NCBI GenBank assembly: GCA_948567375.1 | Contig: OX419755.1 | Location: forward strand, 81,610,218-81,674,217 | Reading direction: 5' to 3' | Source: Lunularia cruciata | Lineage: Eukaryota > Streptophyta > Marchantiopsida > Lunulariales > Lunulariaceae | DNA length: 64,000 bases | Shown here: positions 11,301 through 21,987 of the stretch, one piece after another | Layout of the letters: each line of letters opens with the position of its first letter | How positions within the stretch are numbered: the first letter of the stretch is position 1 | The notes under the pieces: generated by a model | Databases searched by the model: none | What the model was told of the DNA's origin: nothing | The model's input: the letters and a program-made list of their open reading frames with translations, nothing else | Position numbers and translations under genes: made by a program

Positions 11301-14300
11301 ATCCAGTATATATATGAATTCAGAAGTCAAGAAAGACTCCCAAACAACACTATGGTATACAGGCCTCCGGGAGAAACTACTGGTGGGCTCGAACTGGAGC
11401 TCCCCGCCTGGCAGAAAGCAGGGATGCTCTTAAGTCTCTATAGATACTAAGCCCATGATAAGCATGGAAATTTTTTTCCTTTGTAAGACAGCGAAATCTA
11501 ACGAAGAACAATTAATTGGGCATGCACTCTAACACGGGAATCCCCTAAATCAGCTAAAATGGGAATCAGCCCAACCCCATACAATGAAATTGAAGCTATC
11601 AAGGATTGAAACTTATCAAGAAAGGAGCTTGATACAAACTCAATTGTGAAAACTCTAAATCATTCATGTAAATAGAAAATGTGCATCCAAGAACATGAAC
11701 TGATAATGAATGAATCAATATATCATGAACTTACCTTATCAATATATCATGAAACACCGGCATATATGTATATATAGGTATACGAGAACAGATGCCGTTC
11801 TGGGAACGGGTTATCCAGAACTCATGAGGTGCACATGATCGATAAGCAAAATGTACATAATTGACAATGCTAGAATAGTGAGAGATCCATAAAGTAGAAT
11901 GCATTGAATGTAACTTGAAGCAAAGCCATAATTGAAACAAGTTGAGAATAACATACGGCTAACAGACTAGTAAACCACTATGAAATATATAGAGACCGGC
12001 ATATATAGAGAAGAAACATCATAGAATGAAAGGCGAAGTAAATGTCACTTGGAAACCATTAGATAGCAACACGCATATTTGAGATGCAGCCATCAAAGAC
12101 GCGGAGACCGACCTCCCACATAAGTAGAGAAATAAATACATCAGGAAGAAACGGCCAGCTTAAAAGGATGGAGATAAACTGGTGTCAAGAGACAAGTAAT
12201 AGTCTGTAAATATCGTGGGTCAAGGAAGATCTGAGTCAGGAAACGAAAATCGGGGAAGGTGTATGAGACAGAGCACTGGAAGTAGAAATCGCTCAGAGAA
12301 CGAGGGAAGACGAGCAAAGCATCTGAGGACTGGATATCGAAATATCACAGCAAGCGCTATGGACACCTGAGTCCAGAGAAACCAAACAGCTGAGGGAAGC
12401 AGAAGATGGCCATAGTTCGTCTCCATGAAAACACATGCAATTCTGCAATATATAGGTATATGAGAACAGAAGCCGTTCTGGGAACGGGTTATCCAGAACT
12501 CATGAAGTGCAAATGATCGATAAACAATACGTACACGAAACGCAATGCTAGTAGTATTAAATCCCTAAGTTAGAATGCATCGGAGGTAACCTGCAGCAAT
12601 GGCATAATCGAAACAAACATATTGAAACACCGCATATATAGAGAAGGAACATCATCGAATGAAAGGCGAAGTACATGTCACGTGGAAACCATTAGTTAGT
12701 TAGCAACAAGCATATTTGAGATGCAGCCTTCAAAGAAGCGGATACCGACCTCCCACATAAGTAGAGAAATTAAATACGTACGATTGTGCGATATATATAC
12801 ACTAAAAAAACCATTAGTTAGCAACACGCATATTTGAGATGCAGCCTTCAAAGAAACGGATACCGACCTCCCACATAAGTAGAGAAATAAATACGTACAA
12901 TTGTGCAATATATATACACTAAAAGATAGAGCAGTAATAAGTACATTGATAGGTATCTAGACAAGTCAACACCGCGACCAGATGTCATTCTCACCATCAA
13001 ACTACTATGAAGTATAGTGCACTAAGAGTTGAAGCCTACTAACCTTCAGTGTGCTGATGCTTGTAATCTTAGGCCTGTCCACGACATTTCCATTCTCATC
13101 AACCTCCCGGCCGTGAGCATCTAATCGCAAGACTGGTGCTTTCACAGTTTTCGCCTGAGCTGCTGCAGCAAGTTCTTCAGCTGTTGGAGGTGCCACCATA
13201 GACAAAATAGGTAGAGGTACTTGTTGAAACCCCCACCGAGAAGCCAGCTCTTGGGCTCTCTTCACCGGTTCATAGTTTGCTATTCCGGCAAATTGGGGCA
13301 TGAGACCTTGAAAGCCGGGTATCATGCCAGGAAAATTGAAACTGCCAGCTAAACCAGGAGTCACAGCTCCAGCCATTGACAAATTCGGTTGGGCAGGATT
13401 AGATGGTAGTTGTGGCGCTGCAGCTGTTGTGTGCACTGGAGTTGATGAGGCCTGTGAAGCTGAAGCAGCCGTTGCAGAGTTCACTTTTGCTGCTTTGGGG
13501 AGCTACCAAAACGGATGAAAATACGGCATTCAGTAGGAGAAACGCTGTAGACGAATAATCAAACAACAAGAAAATAAAAGACTATCATGTTTTGTGATGA
13601 GCGCCTTGAATAAAGACTGCATTGCAAGAGCATAACCATGGACTTAAGTAAAGTGATACTTACAGGCAACTTCTTCATCCTTTCTTGGAGATCCTTCTGT
13701 CTTTGCAGAAGTCCTTCAGCAATAGCAAGAACATTGCTTGCTCCTCCTGCAGTAGCCTTTGGTTTAGACACCGCATCATTTAATGATGGTACACTTGATT
13801 TAGCCCCGGTCACAGGAGCCCTCTCAGTTGATCCAGAACTACGAGGGGATTGAGATATCGTGGTCGAAGGAACCGCACTTCCAGGTGTTTCGACCTGTAA
13901 CAAGATTGCAACACGCTAGTGCGTAAGTTTGGATATCTTATCAACTATTCAAGCGCAGAAGATTCATTTGACGTTCAAATTACTGTATTGCAATCATAAT
14001 CATCCCCATATCTTAGCATTCATCAGTTGAGTACTGTTACAGCTGTCAGTTTTGTAAGAATTCTATGAAATATTTACAACTCAGCGCTACTTATCTAAAG
14101 TTCCCCGGAGGCCATAAGTGCGTTACGAGCAAGGTAAACAGACTACGTAACGAACTACAGAACTCGTTGTAATCACCGGTTCTATATCCACGCCTGACTC
14201 TGACTCTTGATATTAAAATAGTAAAAAGTATCCATTACATAGAAAGGTAAGCACGCATAAGTCTGCACCCAGGGTTAGCAGAAAGTTAATGATTCATCGG

Positions 14301-15200
14301 TGGTTGTAATACACTGGAAGTGCTTGCTATAGATTGCAACTATGACCAGATGTAACTATGAAAGTGAAAAATGATTTACCAAATGACATGATAGTGTTAG
14401 TACACAGGACATGAAGGTGAATGTATCAGAAAAGTACAAGATACATATGAAGTACTATCCCAGGATCGAATAGTATCGCAGGCTATATAAGGTGTGTAAA
14501 ATGATACGCTATGTTGGTGACTTCATTCCTGTAGGCGGGCTTAACAAAAAGGTCCCCGGCTTCTCGGGAAAGAGGAAAAGAGTAATTCCGAGGGAAATTC
14601 CAGCTTGGTAGAGTCAAGGAAGAAAACTTCCTTTGGAATGACCCCTCTGAATTTCCTACGTACTGAATTCATACGATAACCCTTGCGTCTATACTTAAGT
14701 AAACCGATGTGCTAAAAGAGCCACTCGTCCCTCAGGGAGCAACGCTCATGATTATAGCTCTACAGCTGCGTGCAGAAGGGTCTTCACATGCACGAATATG
14801 TTGCCTAGGTCAGGTGTGCAAAATCCACGAAAACTATGTGATTCAAAGGATTCAAACTACCACCAACTGGGAAGCAACCGTGATTCAGAAACATACAGAG
14901 GAGAAGAAAAATGAAGAAATTGATCACTTATCAACTGAAGGTACCTTCTCACAAGCGAATGTGAGCTCGCACCAAATGACGCAGGCCAACACAATTTAAC
15001 CATTTCATACAGTTCAAAGGAATGGCTCTTACCGATGAGGTGTCTTGAGAAAAGCGCGCTTTCTTGGCAGGCTTCTCAGAGCCATCTCTGGCATTGAGAT
15101 TCTCCGCGTGCACAGGCTTCACCTTCTTGGAGGCCTTATCCGCGCCATCTCTGGCATTCGCACCGTCGCTGTGCGCCATTTTAGCCACCCTGATCGACAT
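5309..15200 (-). CDS. PRP3: U4/U6 small nuclear ribonucleoprotein Prp3 (six exons)
   Basis: Prp3 is a U4/U6 di-snRNP protein that binds the U4/U6 duplex and helps assemble the tri-snRNP; the Arabidopsis orthologue is RDM16, also linked to RNA-directed DNA methylation. Exons on the minus strand: 15200-15033, 13894-13664, 13502-13044, 7482-7288, 6814-6651 and 6167-5309. All introns are GT-AG and the phases fit, giving 691 residues, close to the roughly 680-790 usual for the family. Residues about 350-560 form the Prp3 domain (EGKWSKQAEMLRLK, PIPDVEWWD across the last splice, LTKKEQKKLR, SNLMKVLGAEATQDPT). The C-terminal DUF1115 domain follows (SVYRVNDLSHP, VVVVEGGSKSIKRY, HYWDLA). The N-terminus is charged and low complexity; I see no PWI domain. 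The start at 15200 (MSIRVAK) is the longest option; a second ATG at 15179 is possible. Function looks intact. Confidence 0.93.
9108..9311. repeat. 102-bp tandem duplication in intron 3
   Basis: Units 9108-9209 and 9210-9311 both begin ATGCTAGAGTAGTGTTAAAG and end at GGCCAACAGAC. They are nearly identical. Confidence 0.9.
9480..10620. repeat. segmental duplication in intron 3, about 0.7-kb period
   Basis: Block 9480-9905 and block 10195-10620 match in order and orientation, including GACTGCCAGTAAGCAGTGCG, CACTGTATACACCAGAGGTC and GGAGGGAATTAGCTGGGGAA. Differences are scattered substitutions and small gaps. Confidence 0.85.
10640..12430. repeat. second pair of duplicated blocks in intron 3
   Basis: Blocks around 10665-10790 and 12325-12440 share GGAAGCAGAAGATGGCCATA and CATGAAAACAC in order. 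The sequence between includes non-duplicated DNA. No coding potential is supported. Confidence 0.7.
12040..12895. repeat. three-copy block in intron 3
   Basis: TTGAGATGCAGCC, GACCTCCCACATAAGTAGAG and an AAATA tail occur near 12075-12135, 12715-12775 and 12830-12890. The last two are followed by a GTGC(G/A)ATATATATACACTAAA stretch, indicating a further local duplication. Confidence 0.8.
14150..14560. repeat. dispersed repeat family X, copy in PRP3 intron 1
   Basis: Carries CAGAACTCGTTGTAATCACC, CATAGAAAGGTAAGCACGC and related landmarks in the same order as the copies near 4190 and 8030. It is diverged and non-coding. Confidence 0.55.
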
Positions 15201-15620
15201 ACTACTTGCCTTCCAAATTCTCACCCTACCTTCCAAACCCCATCACGATCGTCTCACAGCAACTCTCAGCGTAACAAACCTCGATCGGACGAAAAGAAAC
15301 TCGACAAACTTTACAATTCCTCTTGACGAGGAAGTCACAAATTAATTGTACATGTAATCGATCGTGAGTTACTATTGAACAAACCTCTCAATCATTCTTG
15401 CAGAAAACAGAACGAACTGAATAGCAGTAAATTCTACACATCACTATGTGCTCTCACGAAGAGTATGGAAACCTGTCCTATTGCTCGGTTTCGCAGCGTA
15501 GCAGGGACACGGGGGGCAAAATTCTGGTCACAAATTGAAAATGGGAGAGCTCTTCAGGTTCTTCTGTAAACCCTAAACCTTCGCTATCGTAGCTGCCTGT
15601 TCTCCTATGGCCTCGGCTAA
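15201..15620. other. PRP3 upstream region
   Basis: Probably holds the 5' untranslated region and promoter of PRP3, whose coding sequence begins at 15200 on the minus strand. I cannot place a TATA box or start site with confidence. Confidence 0.4.
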
Positions 15621-17826
15621 ATAGTATACTAGAACTTGGCGTTTCGTCTTTGCTTTCTTAAATTACTCATTAATCAAGGAAGCTCTGTAGATAGGATTAT
15701 TGACCGTGGAATATGGTACTGCGTGAACAAAATTTCTGTTGCCTGGCATAGCTTTTCTTTTGTAGAATTGATTACGGACTTTACGTAGAATTGATTATAT
15801 CTTGAATAGATCGGATATCCTAGATATAATAGGGTAGATTTCTTATATAGACTCTGTTGAGACTTAACCTTATTTTACTTTTTTATACTCTCTTTTGTAA
15901 GGCATGATGGGGTCTTTCTATCCTTAGTGTTCTCTGCGCAGTGCGCCTTTTTCTCTATTGATTTATAATAGAGATTTTGATTAATAGAAATGAATTTTGA
16001 ATTTTTCACGGAATAAGATTGAAAGAAACAACAAGCCAATTAGAGAAAGATAATGACAGAAAAGAGAGAAAAAGACGACCACATAGAACATACGAAGGAA
16101 AGACCTCCAAGCTAGAAGGGAGAGAGAATTAAGAGATAAATGAAATTAGGCCCCAATAATAACGAACAGTATAACTGAAAAGTATCGACTTATGACGGGT
16201 CTTCCCATTCTTCGTGTTTCCTACGCGGTCGCCTTTTCTCTTATTATAGAGACCAAGGAGGAGCAAGCTTTAAGTATCTTGTTAAACATAGCTTAAATAG
16301 ACGAGAACAAGAAATCCTTATACTACTACCAGGATTCTACTATCAAACATTAATACTTTTGGTAGAAGTTTATAATCTAAGCATTATGTAGACAATTGAG
16401 TTAGAGTATAAATTGCTGATCACTACTTTAAATTCAGTAGAAAAGAAAAATAAAAAATTACACTTACTAAAAAGATTTAACAATATTCTTTGACCTCTAA
16501 TTTTGCTGGAAATTATGTCAATTAACATTAAACATAAAAGATATATCATATATTATATATTATATATTATCCACTGATATTCTAACTAAAATTTATAGAA
16601 TTTTAAATAAATAAAAATGGATTTATCACCAAAAATACCTGGCATGCCCTCTTTTTTAGTATGTCTAACCTTAAATAAATAACGAAGAAGTTATCATCTA
16701 GTAAACAAATCAAAATTCCATACTTTTGAATATGTAATATCTTCTTAACTTTATGGAAATTTTGCAAATTACAATTGAGCTTTATCTTCATAAGGTTTTC
16801 TAATTAAAACTGTTGCATTTTACCGGCCCGGTTTATCAAGCGCATTTACTAGCTCCTAAACTAATAATGTATCAATACTTAATGGATATTCAATACTTTG
16901 TATTGAATATAAAGACATAATAGGTAGTTACATTAAATTAACATAAGTATAAAATAAAGAATAATGAGTAAAGAGTATCTAAAATGCTAGGACTCATATA
17001 AATAGTAAATATTGGCATACCCTTAGAAAACTGAATATTACCAAACACTTTTTTGATCTAAGACTAAATACAATATAAAAACCAAGAATAATAATTTTGA
17101 AAAAGTAAATATTTCTCTCATCTTTTATACTCACTCCAAATATAAACTAGTCTCATAAATCCCTTAAGTAAGAAGAATTAAAGGAGAAATATAAAGAAAT
17201 AATCATTAAGTCCATAAATATCATAGTATTATGATAAAAAAAAATTTAGTTTAGAATAAATATCAAGGAACCCAAAAGGCATTTTAAAATAATATATAAA
17301 ATATGAAATTTATATAAAGATTTTAAGATATTATTCATACCAAGAGTGTTTTAATAAGACTGTTGATAATATTTATTTTTTCCTAATATATTTATTTTAA
17401 AATTTTTTGTGTATTTTCAAATCTTTTTCTTTTTCTTATCATACCATCTTTTTTACTTATTTATTTTCTAAACACATCCAATCTTAGAAGAAAAGATAAA
17501 ATAAGAGAACACAAACTTACCCAAATCTTACATGAAATATATCTTAAGAGATTTATTTATTTATTTTTGTATCAACTTCTGATATTATGATATTTTATTT
17601 CTTAATTTTACATAAACAATTCCCTACAATTATGCTTTGATAGTTCAGCAGATATTTAATAACTAAGCTTCATAGGAACTAGCGCATATCAGTACAATTT
17701 TGTAGGAGAGTATAGAATATTTTTATATTATGTTAAGCTCATTTCTGCTGCACTGTATTATCGAATTCACTATAAGTTGCAATCCATAATCTCTATTAAT
17801 TTTTCAAATATTATATTCATTCATCT

Positions 17827-17829
<3 letters not shown>
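15621..17829. other. AT-rich non-coding DNA
   Basis: Very AT-rich, with short TATAT-type tracts (for example 16540-16572) and only short chance frames. A faint relative of the 2440-2640 repeat lies near 16080-16170. No gene is supported. Confidence 0.5.
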
Positions 17830-17883
<54 letters not shown>

Positions 17884-17892
17884 TATAGATAT
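17830..17892. repeat. (AT)n microsatellite
   Basis: About 25 uninterrupted AT units followed by ATAGATATAGATATA. It can cruciform and is likely length-polymorphic. Confidence 0.95.
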
Positions 17893-19059
17893 AAGCATAG
17901 TGTGGAAGCTACTAAAGATAAGACTCATTTGTAAACATTGAAGGCTCCTTTTACATAAACAAATTTCTCATATACAATGATCAAAATTTATTTGTGAAGT
18001 ATTCAGTAATAATTGTTCTTTTTGATTTTTCCTTATTTTCAGGTTCTTTATATTAAAATTAATAATTGACATTGTTGAGATTGCTATATGTTAAAGATCT
18101 AAAAGTTTAAGGATATTTATGTTAATAATTGTCAAATAACTTATTTAGTTACCCAATTTTGGTTGATATTGTAGTAAATTCTTAATTGGTAATAAAACTA
18201 GAACTACACAAAGAGAAATGAAAACTATATACATTAGAGCGTTTCAAGAATAGCTATTTCACTTCATATAAATATCCAATAAAAATGACTATAGAAGATT
18301 TGCAAATTTACTTAAGGGAGTTGGTGAAAGATACTTGAGATTGTTACTGGAGGGGGTACTGTTGCTGTAAATTATCTGTGGGAGATCCAAAAGGTGACCC
18401 GTGGAGTTTTATGGCAGAACCCCGTGATCCCATTGCGATTAATCATGTTCACTTAGTTATTTAATGGTTGTTAGGGGTGGCATGGCAATCTATCATTAGG
18501 ACAATGATGACATGGCCAAAAGAGGAAGGAGTTTGTACTTGAAATGAGTTTAGTGCTCAATAGGGAATCCTCCAAAGGAAAGAACGTTGGGACAGGGAAT
18601 CCTCTTTCACAATTTACAATTTTGAGTTAGAACAAGTTCTCTTGTGTTGTATAGAACTCAAGGTAGACAACGGCCAGTTGTGTCAAGATAACTAAGAGAA
18701 CTAGTAGCTTAGTAGCTTCAAGAGGATTCCAAAGAGAGAAATGAATGTTATGTGACATGAAATGATTTGGAGTGGGAAGTCTGGTATCTCTCAATATAGC
18801 ACACAAGGAACAAAAGAAAGAGCGAGTGACGTGAGAGATCAAATTTGAGTGGAATCTACGCATTATAATGAGTAGTTCATATAGAGAGAAGATATACTCA
18901 ATTAGATGAGATCAGTAGATTTGGTAGGGAGGTGGTAAAGAAATCCAATTACAAGAGGAAACTCCCAATTAAACTAAATTGAATGAGAAAGATGTTGAGT
19001 CTCGAATTTGATCAAAGAGAGTGTAATGTGAGGAAGAGATAGTGAGGCACATTGCACAT
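17893..19059. other. non-coding spacer
   Basis: AT-rich on the left and more balanced on the right. No frame or repeat could be tied to a known element. Confidence 0.4.
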
Positions 19060-19415
19060 TGCACAATGCCTTGTGCAATTCCAAGTTGGAAGAGAGTGTG
19101 GAGTGAGGCTGAGATTGAGAGGCCTTGTGCAATTCCAAGCGAGAAGCGAGTGTGGATTGTGGCACATTGCCTCGTGCAACTCCAAGCTTGGAAGAGAGTG
19201 TATAGTGATATAGAGATTTGGAGGCAATTTGCCTTGTGCAACTCCAAGCTTGGAAAAGAGTGTTGCGGGAGTCAATCAAAGAAAAGATCATCCTCACTTA
19301 CGCACATTGCCTCTTGAAACTCCAAGCTTGAAAGAGAGTGTTGTGGGAGTCAAAGACAAGATCTTCCTTCCACACACACATTGCCTCTTGCAACTCCAAG
19401 CTCGAAGTGAGGCCA
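19060..19415. repeat. six-copy diverged minisatellite
   Basis: A core near TTGTGCAACTCCAAGC followed by TTGGAAGAGAGTGT recurs at about 19065, 19118, 19168, 19228, 19308 and 19380, with spacing of 50 to 80 bp. The spacers vary, so unit boundaries have drifted. The open frames through it are produced by the repeat. Confidence 0.8.
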
Positions 19416-19706
19416 AGAGAAAGACCACAATGCAATGTAGAGAGATACAAGTTTGAAAATAAGGTAATACTCTCAAAATTTAATGGTTCACATTTGAGTT
19501 TAATCCACATGGATTTCCTCCTTGGTCCATGGTCTATTTCCTTATGAGTTCTATAAAAAAATTCAATAGTATGGATAGGTTGGTCCATGTCCTTAGCAGT
19601 AGTGTAAAAGACCGAGACCGAGGAGAGATATAAGAGAATGGAAACTCACATTGGGACACTTGAATGTGGGAAAACTCCGAATGCCTAGCATGAGCTTTGG
19701 CTTTGG

Positions 19707-19714
19707 TATTTATA
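19707..19714 (-). promoter_or_regulatory. LTR TATA box (TATAAATA)
   Basis: The TATAAATA motif is conserved at the same place in every family A LTR here, roughly 110 bp before the LTR 3' end. It marks the probable RNA polymerase II core promoter of the family. Confidence 0.7.
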
Positions 19715-19856
19715 GGTAGCATACAAGACCCTTGAGAAGCTTCTCAAGAAGCTTCCTCAAGCCGCTTTCTTAGAGTGCAAGCCAAGTTAATTAGGAAGCT
19801 TCTCAAGAAGCTTCCTTCTAGAAGCCGCCTACTTGGCATGCAAGCTAAGCTAGTTG

Positions 19857-19929
19857 GAAGCTTCTAGAAGCTTCCTTCTAGAAGCCATCTACTTGGCATG
19901 CAAGCTAAGCTAGTTGGAAGCTTCTAGAA
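19857..19929. promoter_or_regulatory. heat-shock-element-like arrays in family A LTR
   Basis: 19857-19874 reads GAAGCTTCTAGAAGCTTC, four alternating GAA/TTC units at exact 2-bp spacing, followed by TTCTAGAA at 19876-19883. A three-unit array follows at 19917-19929. This matches the nGAAnnTTCnnGAAn binding consensus of heat-shock factors. It lies about 145 bp upstream of the TATA box in transcription order. Confidence 0.65.
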
Positions 19930-20074
19930 GCTACTTACTTGAGGTGCAAGCTAAGCTAGCCAAGAAGCTTCCCAAGAAGCTTCCTAGATACTTCTGGAAT
20001 ATTCTAGGCTAATTTGTCTTATGTGCTACTTCGTAAGCCCGACTAACTTCATCGCTAAACTTCATATTGTTACA

Positions 20075-20091
20075 TATTCCCCCGCCTCTAG
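20075..20091 (-). other. polypurine tract of element C
   Basis: The minus strand reads CTAGAGGCGGGGGAATA directly before the 3' LTR. This is the plus-strand primer site, conserved in all family A copies. Confidence 0.8.
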
Positions 20092-21280
20092 TTGGTGACG
20101 TCCTCATCGCCAATGAAGCTTCGAATTCCTAGATGGCCGTTTGTGCATTCTAGAGGTGAGAAATAGGTTCCCATGTGGCATCATGAAGGAGATATCCTTT
20201 CCAAAGGACCTTGTACTCCGTATGTTGGCGACGGCCTTGTTGAATATGGTGATGCGCCAAGATACGATTAACTTCGTACTCCTCATGATCATTGATAGGG
20301 ATAAGAAGAGGGGGAGGTTGGACTCAAGAGGGAAAGGAAGAGAGGTTAGGAACAAAGGGTTTCAACTTGGAAACATGAAAGACATGATGGATACGCATGT
20401 GACAAGGCAAGGCAAGTCGATAAGCAACAAGAGAGACAATTTGGGTGATATCAAAGAGTCCTATCCAATTAGGTGCAAGTTTACAAACTTGGGTATCAAG
20501 TGGGAGAGGGAGGTTACTAGAGGATAGCATGACTTTATCACCGACTTCAAAGGTGAGATCACAATGATGGTGGTCCGCATATTGTTTTTGGCAATTCTAA
20601 GCAACAAGGAGGTGAGACTTGGCTTATTGGAGAGATCGGGATAAATGGTCAAGAATGTGGACGTATGAGGAACCTAAGATGGAGGGGGAGCAAGAAGAGA
20701 ATCTAGAACAAGCGAATTTTGGCCAAAATTGAGAAAGAAAGGAGAAAATCCGGTGCTTGCCTATTTGGAATTGTTGTAGGCAAATTTTGCAGTTGCAAGA
20801 CATTCATCCCAATTGGTATGGTGGACATTGACAAACGCACGCAACATACTCCTCCAATGTATGATTTGCACATTTGGTTTGTCCATCAGTTTGAGGATGA
20901 TAGGCCGTGGACAAAGCAAGCTTGGTGCCGAGTATCTAGAAGAGTGCTTGTCAAAACTTCTCGGTAAATTGAGGATCACGGTCGGAGATGAGTACACATG
21001 GCATCCCATGATGCTTGAAAAGATTGTCAAAGTAGATTTGTGCTAAGGTTGGAGCATCCACAGTATCATAGGTTGGTGCCAAGTGGATTTTCTTACTAAG
21101 CTTATCCACAAACACCATGATTGCGGTGTGTCCTTGTTTTGTCTTTGGTAAGGATGTGATGAGATCCAAGCTCACATGCTCCCACAAGCGGATGGAACGG
21201 CAAGTGGTTGAAGGAGTCCACTCGGCTTTTGGTTGCTGGCCTTGTAATGTTGGCAGCTCTCACACAATCAAACAAATTCT
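20092..21280 (-). pseudogene. element C pol, 3' part: integrase core and chromodomain
   Basis: The minus-strand frames encode the integrase catalytic region (MVFVDKLSKKIHLAPTYDT, LISDRDPQFTEKF), later integrase (NWDECLATAKFAYNNSK) and a C-terminal chromodomain-like stretch near 20100-20330. The frame is broken repeatedly. It begins where element A cut the gene: the N-terminal integrase part is at 33505-33830. Confidence 0.85.
21273..21280. other. target duplication, left copy (CAAATTCT)
   Basis: The same 8 bases occur at 33497-33504, where the interrupted integrase of C resumes. Eight bases is longer than the 5 bp usual for Ty3/gypsy. Confidence 0.7.
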
Positions 21281-21299
21281 CATAAGCGGCGGGGGAATA

Positions 21300-21715
21300 T
21301 GTAACAATATGGAGTTTAGCGACAAAGTTAGTCGGGCTTATGAAGTAGCACATAAGACAAATTAGCCTAGAATATTCTAAAAGTATCTAGGAAGCTTCTT
21401 GGGAAGCTTTTCGACTATCTTAGCTTGCACCTCAAGTAAGTAGCTTCTAGAAGGAAGCTTCCAACTAGCTTAGCTTGCACGCCAAGTAGGCGGCTTCTAG
21501 AAGGAAGCTTCTTGAGAAGCTTCTTAGTTAACTTGGCTTGCACTCTAAGAAAGCGGCTTGATGAAGCTTCTTGAGAAGCTTCTCAAGGGTCTTGTATGCT
21601 ACCTATAAATACCAAAGCCAAAGCTCATGCTAGGCATTTGGAGTTTTCCCATATTCAAGTGTCCCAATGTGAGTTTCCATTCTCCTATATCTCTCCTCGG
21701 TCTCGGTCTTTTACA
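21300..21715 (+). repeat. 5' LTR of element A
   Basis: 416 bp, starting TGTAACAATATGG and ending TCTTTTACA. TATAAATA lies at 21604-21611. Imperfect GAA/TTC arrays lie near 21443-21590. Confidence 0.92.
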
Positions 21716-21728
21716 TTAGTATCAGAGC
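21716..21728 (+). other. primer binding site of element A
   Basis: TTAGTATCAGAGC complements the 3' end of initiator tRNA-Met apart from one G-to-A change (TTGGTATCAGAGC in siblings). Confidence 0.85.
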
Positions 21729-21737
21729 AAGAATGGG

Positions 21738-21953
21738 ATGGATGGACTTTATGGACCACCAAATCCACTTCCGCAAAACTATTGGGATTTTCATGTCCAG
21801 ATATTACCCAAGCACTGCTTCACACAATTCATCACCTCATGCTTTGGGCAGGATTTTCTACATATGATCACCATGTCTAAGGAACCCTTGATACTTCCGG
21901 TTGTCACTTATGGAGAAAGGTGGACGTGCTATATCTATGTGTTAATCAATTAG
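21738..21953 (+). pseudogene. N-terminal gag extension or pre-gag frame of element A
   Basis: A 71-residue frame directly follows the PBS (MDGLYGPPNP, ILPKHCFTQFI, LILPVVTYGERW, ending YVLIN). The same frame is present in C (37092-36895) and D (62073-61863). The stop here is TAG where D has TGG, so in the ancestor it may have continued into gag. It is not a domain I recognise. Confidence 0.6.
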
Positions 21954-21987
21954 ATAAATTAGGAGTAGTAGGACAGAGTAGTAGCTA

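Larger units (their letters stand above)
7640..12510. repeat. eight-copy hairpin repeat family inside PRP3 intron 3
   Basis: A core with ACAGAAGCCGTTCTGGGAAC followed by GGGTTATCCAGAACTCAT recurs near 7645, 8990, 9060, 9481, 9935, 10180 (partly doubled), 11785 and 12462. Most copies are preceded by a TATAGGTATA-type stretch and followed by AAGTGCAAATGATCGATAA. The core can fold two mutually exclusive ways: CCGTTC with GAACGG around TGG, or GTTCTGG with CCAGAAC. The copies spread with larger duplications rather than as clean insertions. Confidence 0.85.
7483..13043 (-). other. PRP3 intron 3, 5.6 kb, repeat-filled
   Basis: The donor GTTAGT (minus strand, starting 13043) and the acceptor TAG (ending 7483) bound an intron many times longer than the other four. 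It holds no gene on either strand; the open frames are chance. It is a mosaic of duplicated blocks annotated separately. Confidence 0.85.
19603..20074 (-). repeat. 3' LTR of element C
   Basis: 472 bp, the longest copy of this LTR in the window. It contains an extra 60-bp tandem unit (19821-19880 and 19881-19940) relative to other copies, and a TATA box on the minus strand at 19714-19707. Confidence 0.92.

Noticed and set aside
15045-15345. Two 93-residue plus-strand frames over PRP3 exon 1
   Set aside because: They are the antisense shadow of the first PRP3 exon, with no independent support.
18969-19588. Several frames of 70-107 residues with Cys/Leu repeats
   Set aside because: They are produced by the minisatellite units; all frames look equally repetitive and none has a domain.
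20141-20527. 128-residue plus-strand frame rich in charged residues
   Set aside because: It is antisense to the element C chromodomain and integrase C-terminus, and the same shadow appears at 52745-52954, 55787-56158 and 32669-33046.
21281-21715. Reading the LTR at 21300 as the 3' LTR of a separate plus element because a polypurine tract precedes it
   Set aside because: The sequence further left is the minus-strand integrase of C, and the target duplication with 33497-33504 shows it is the outer end of element A.
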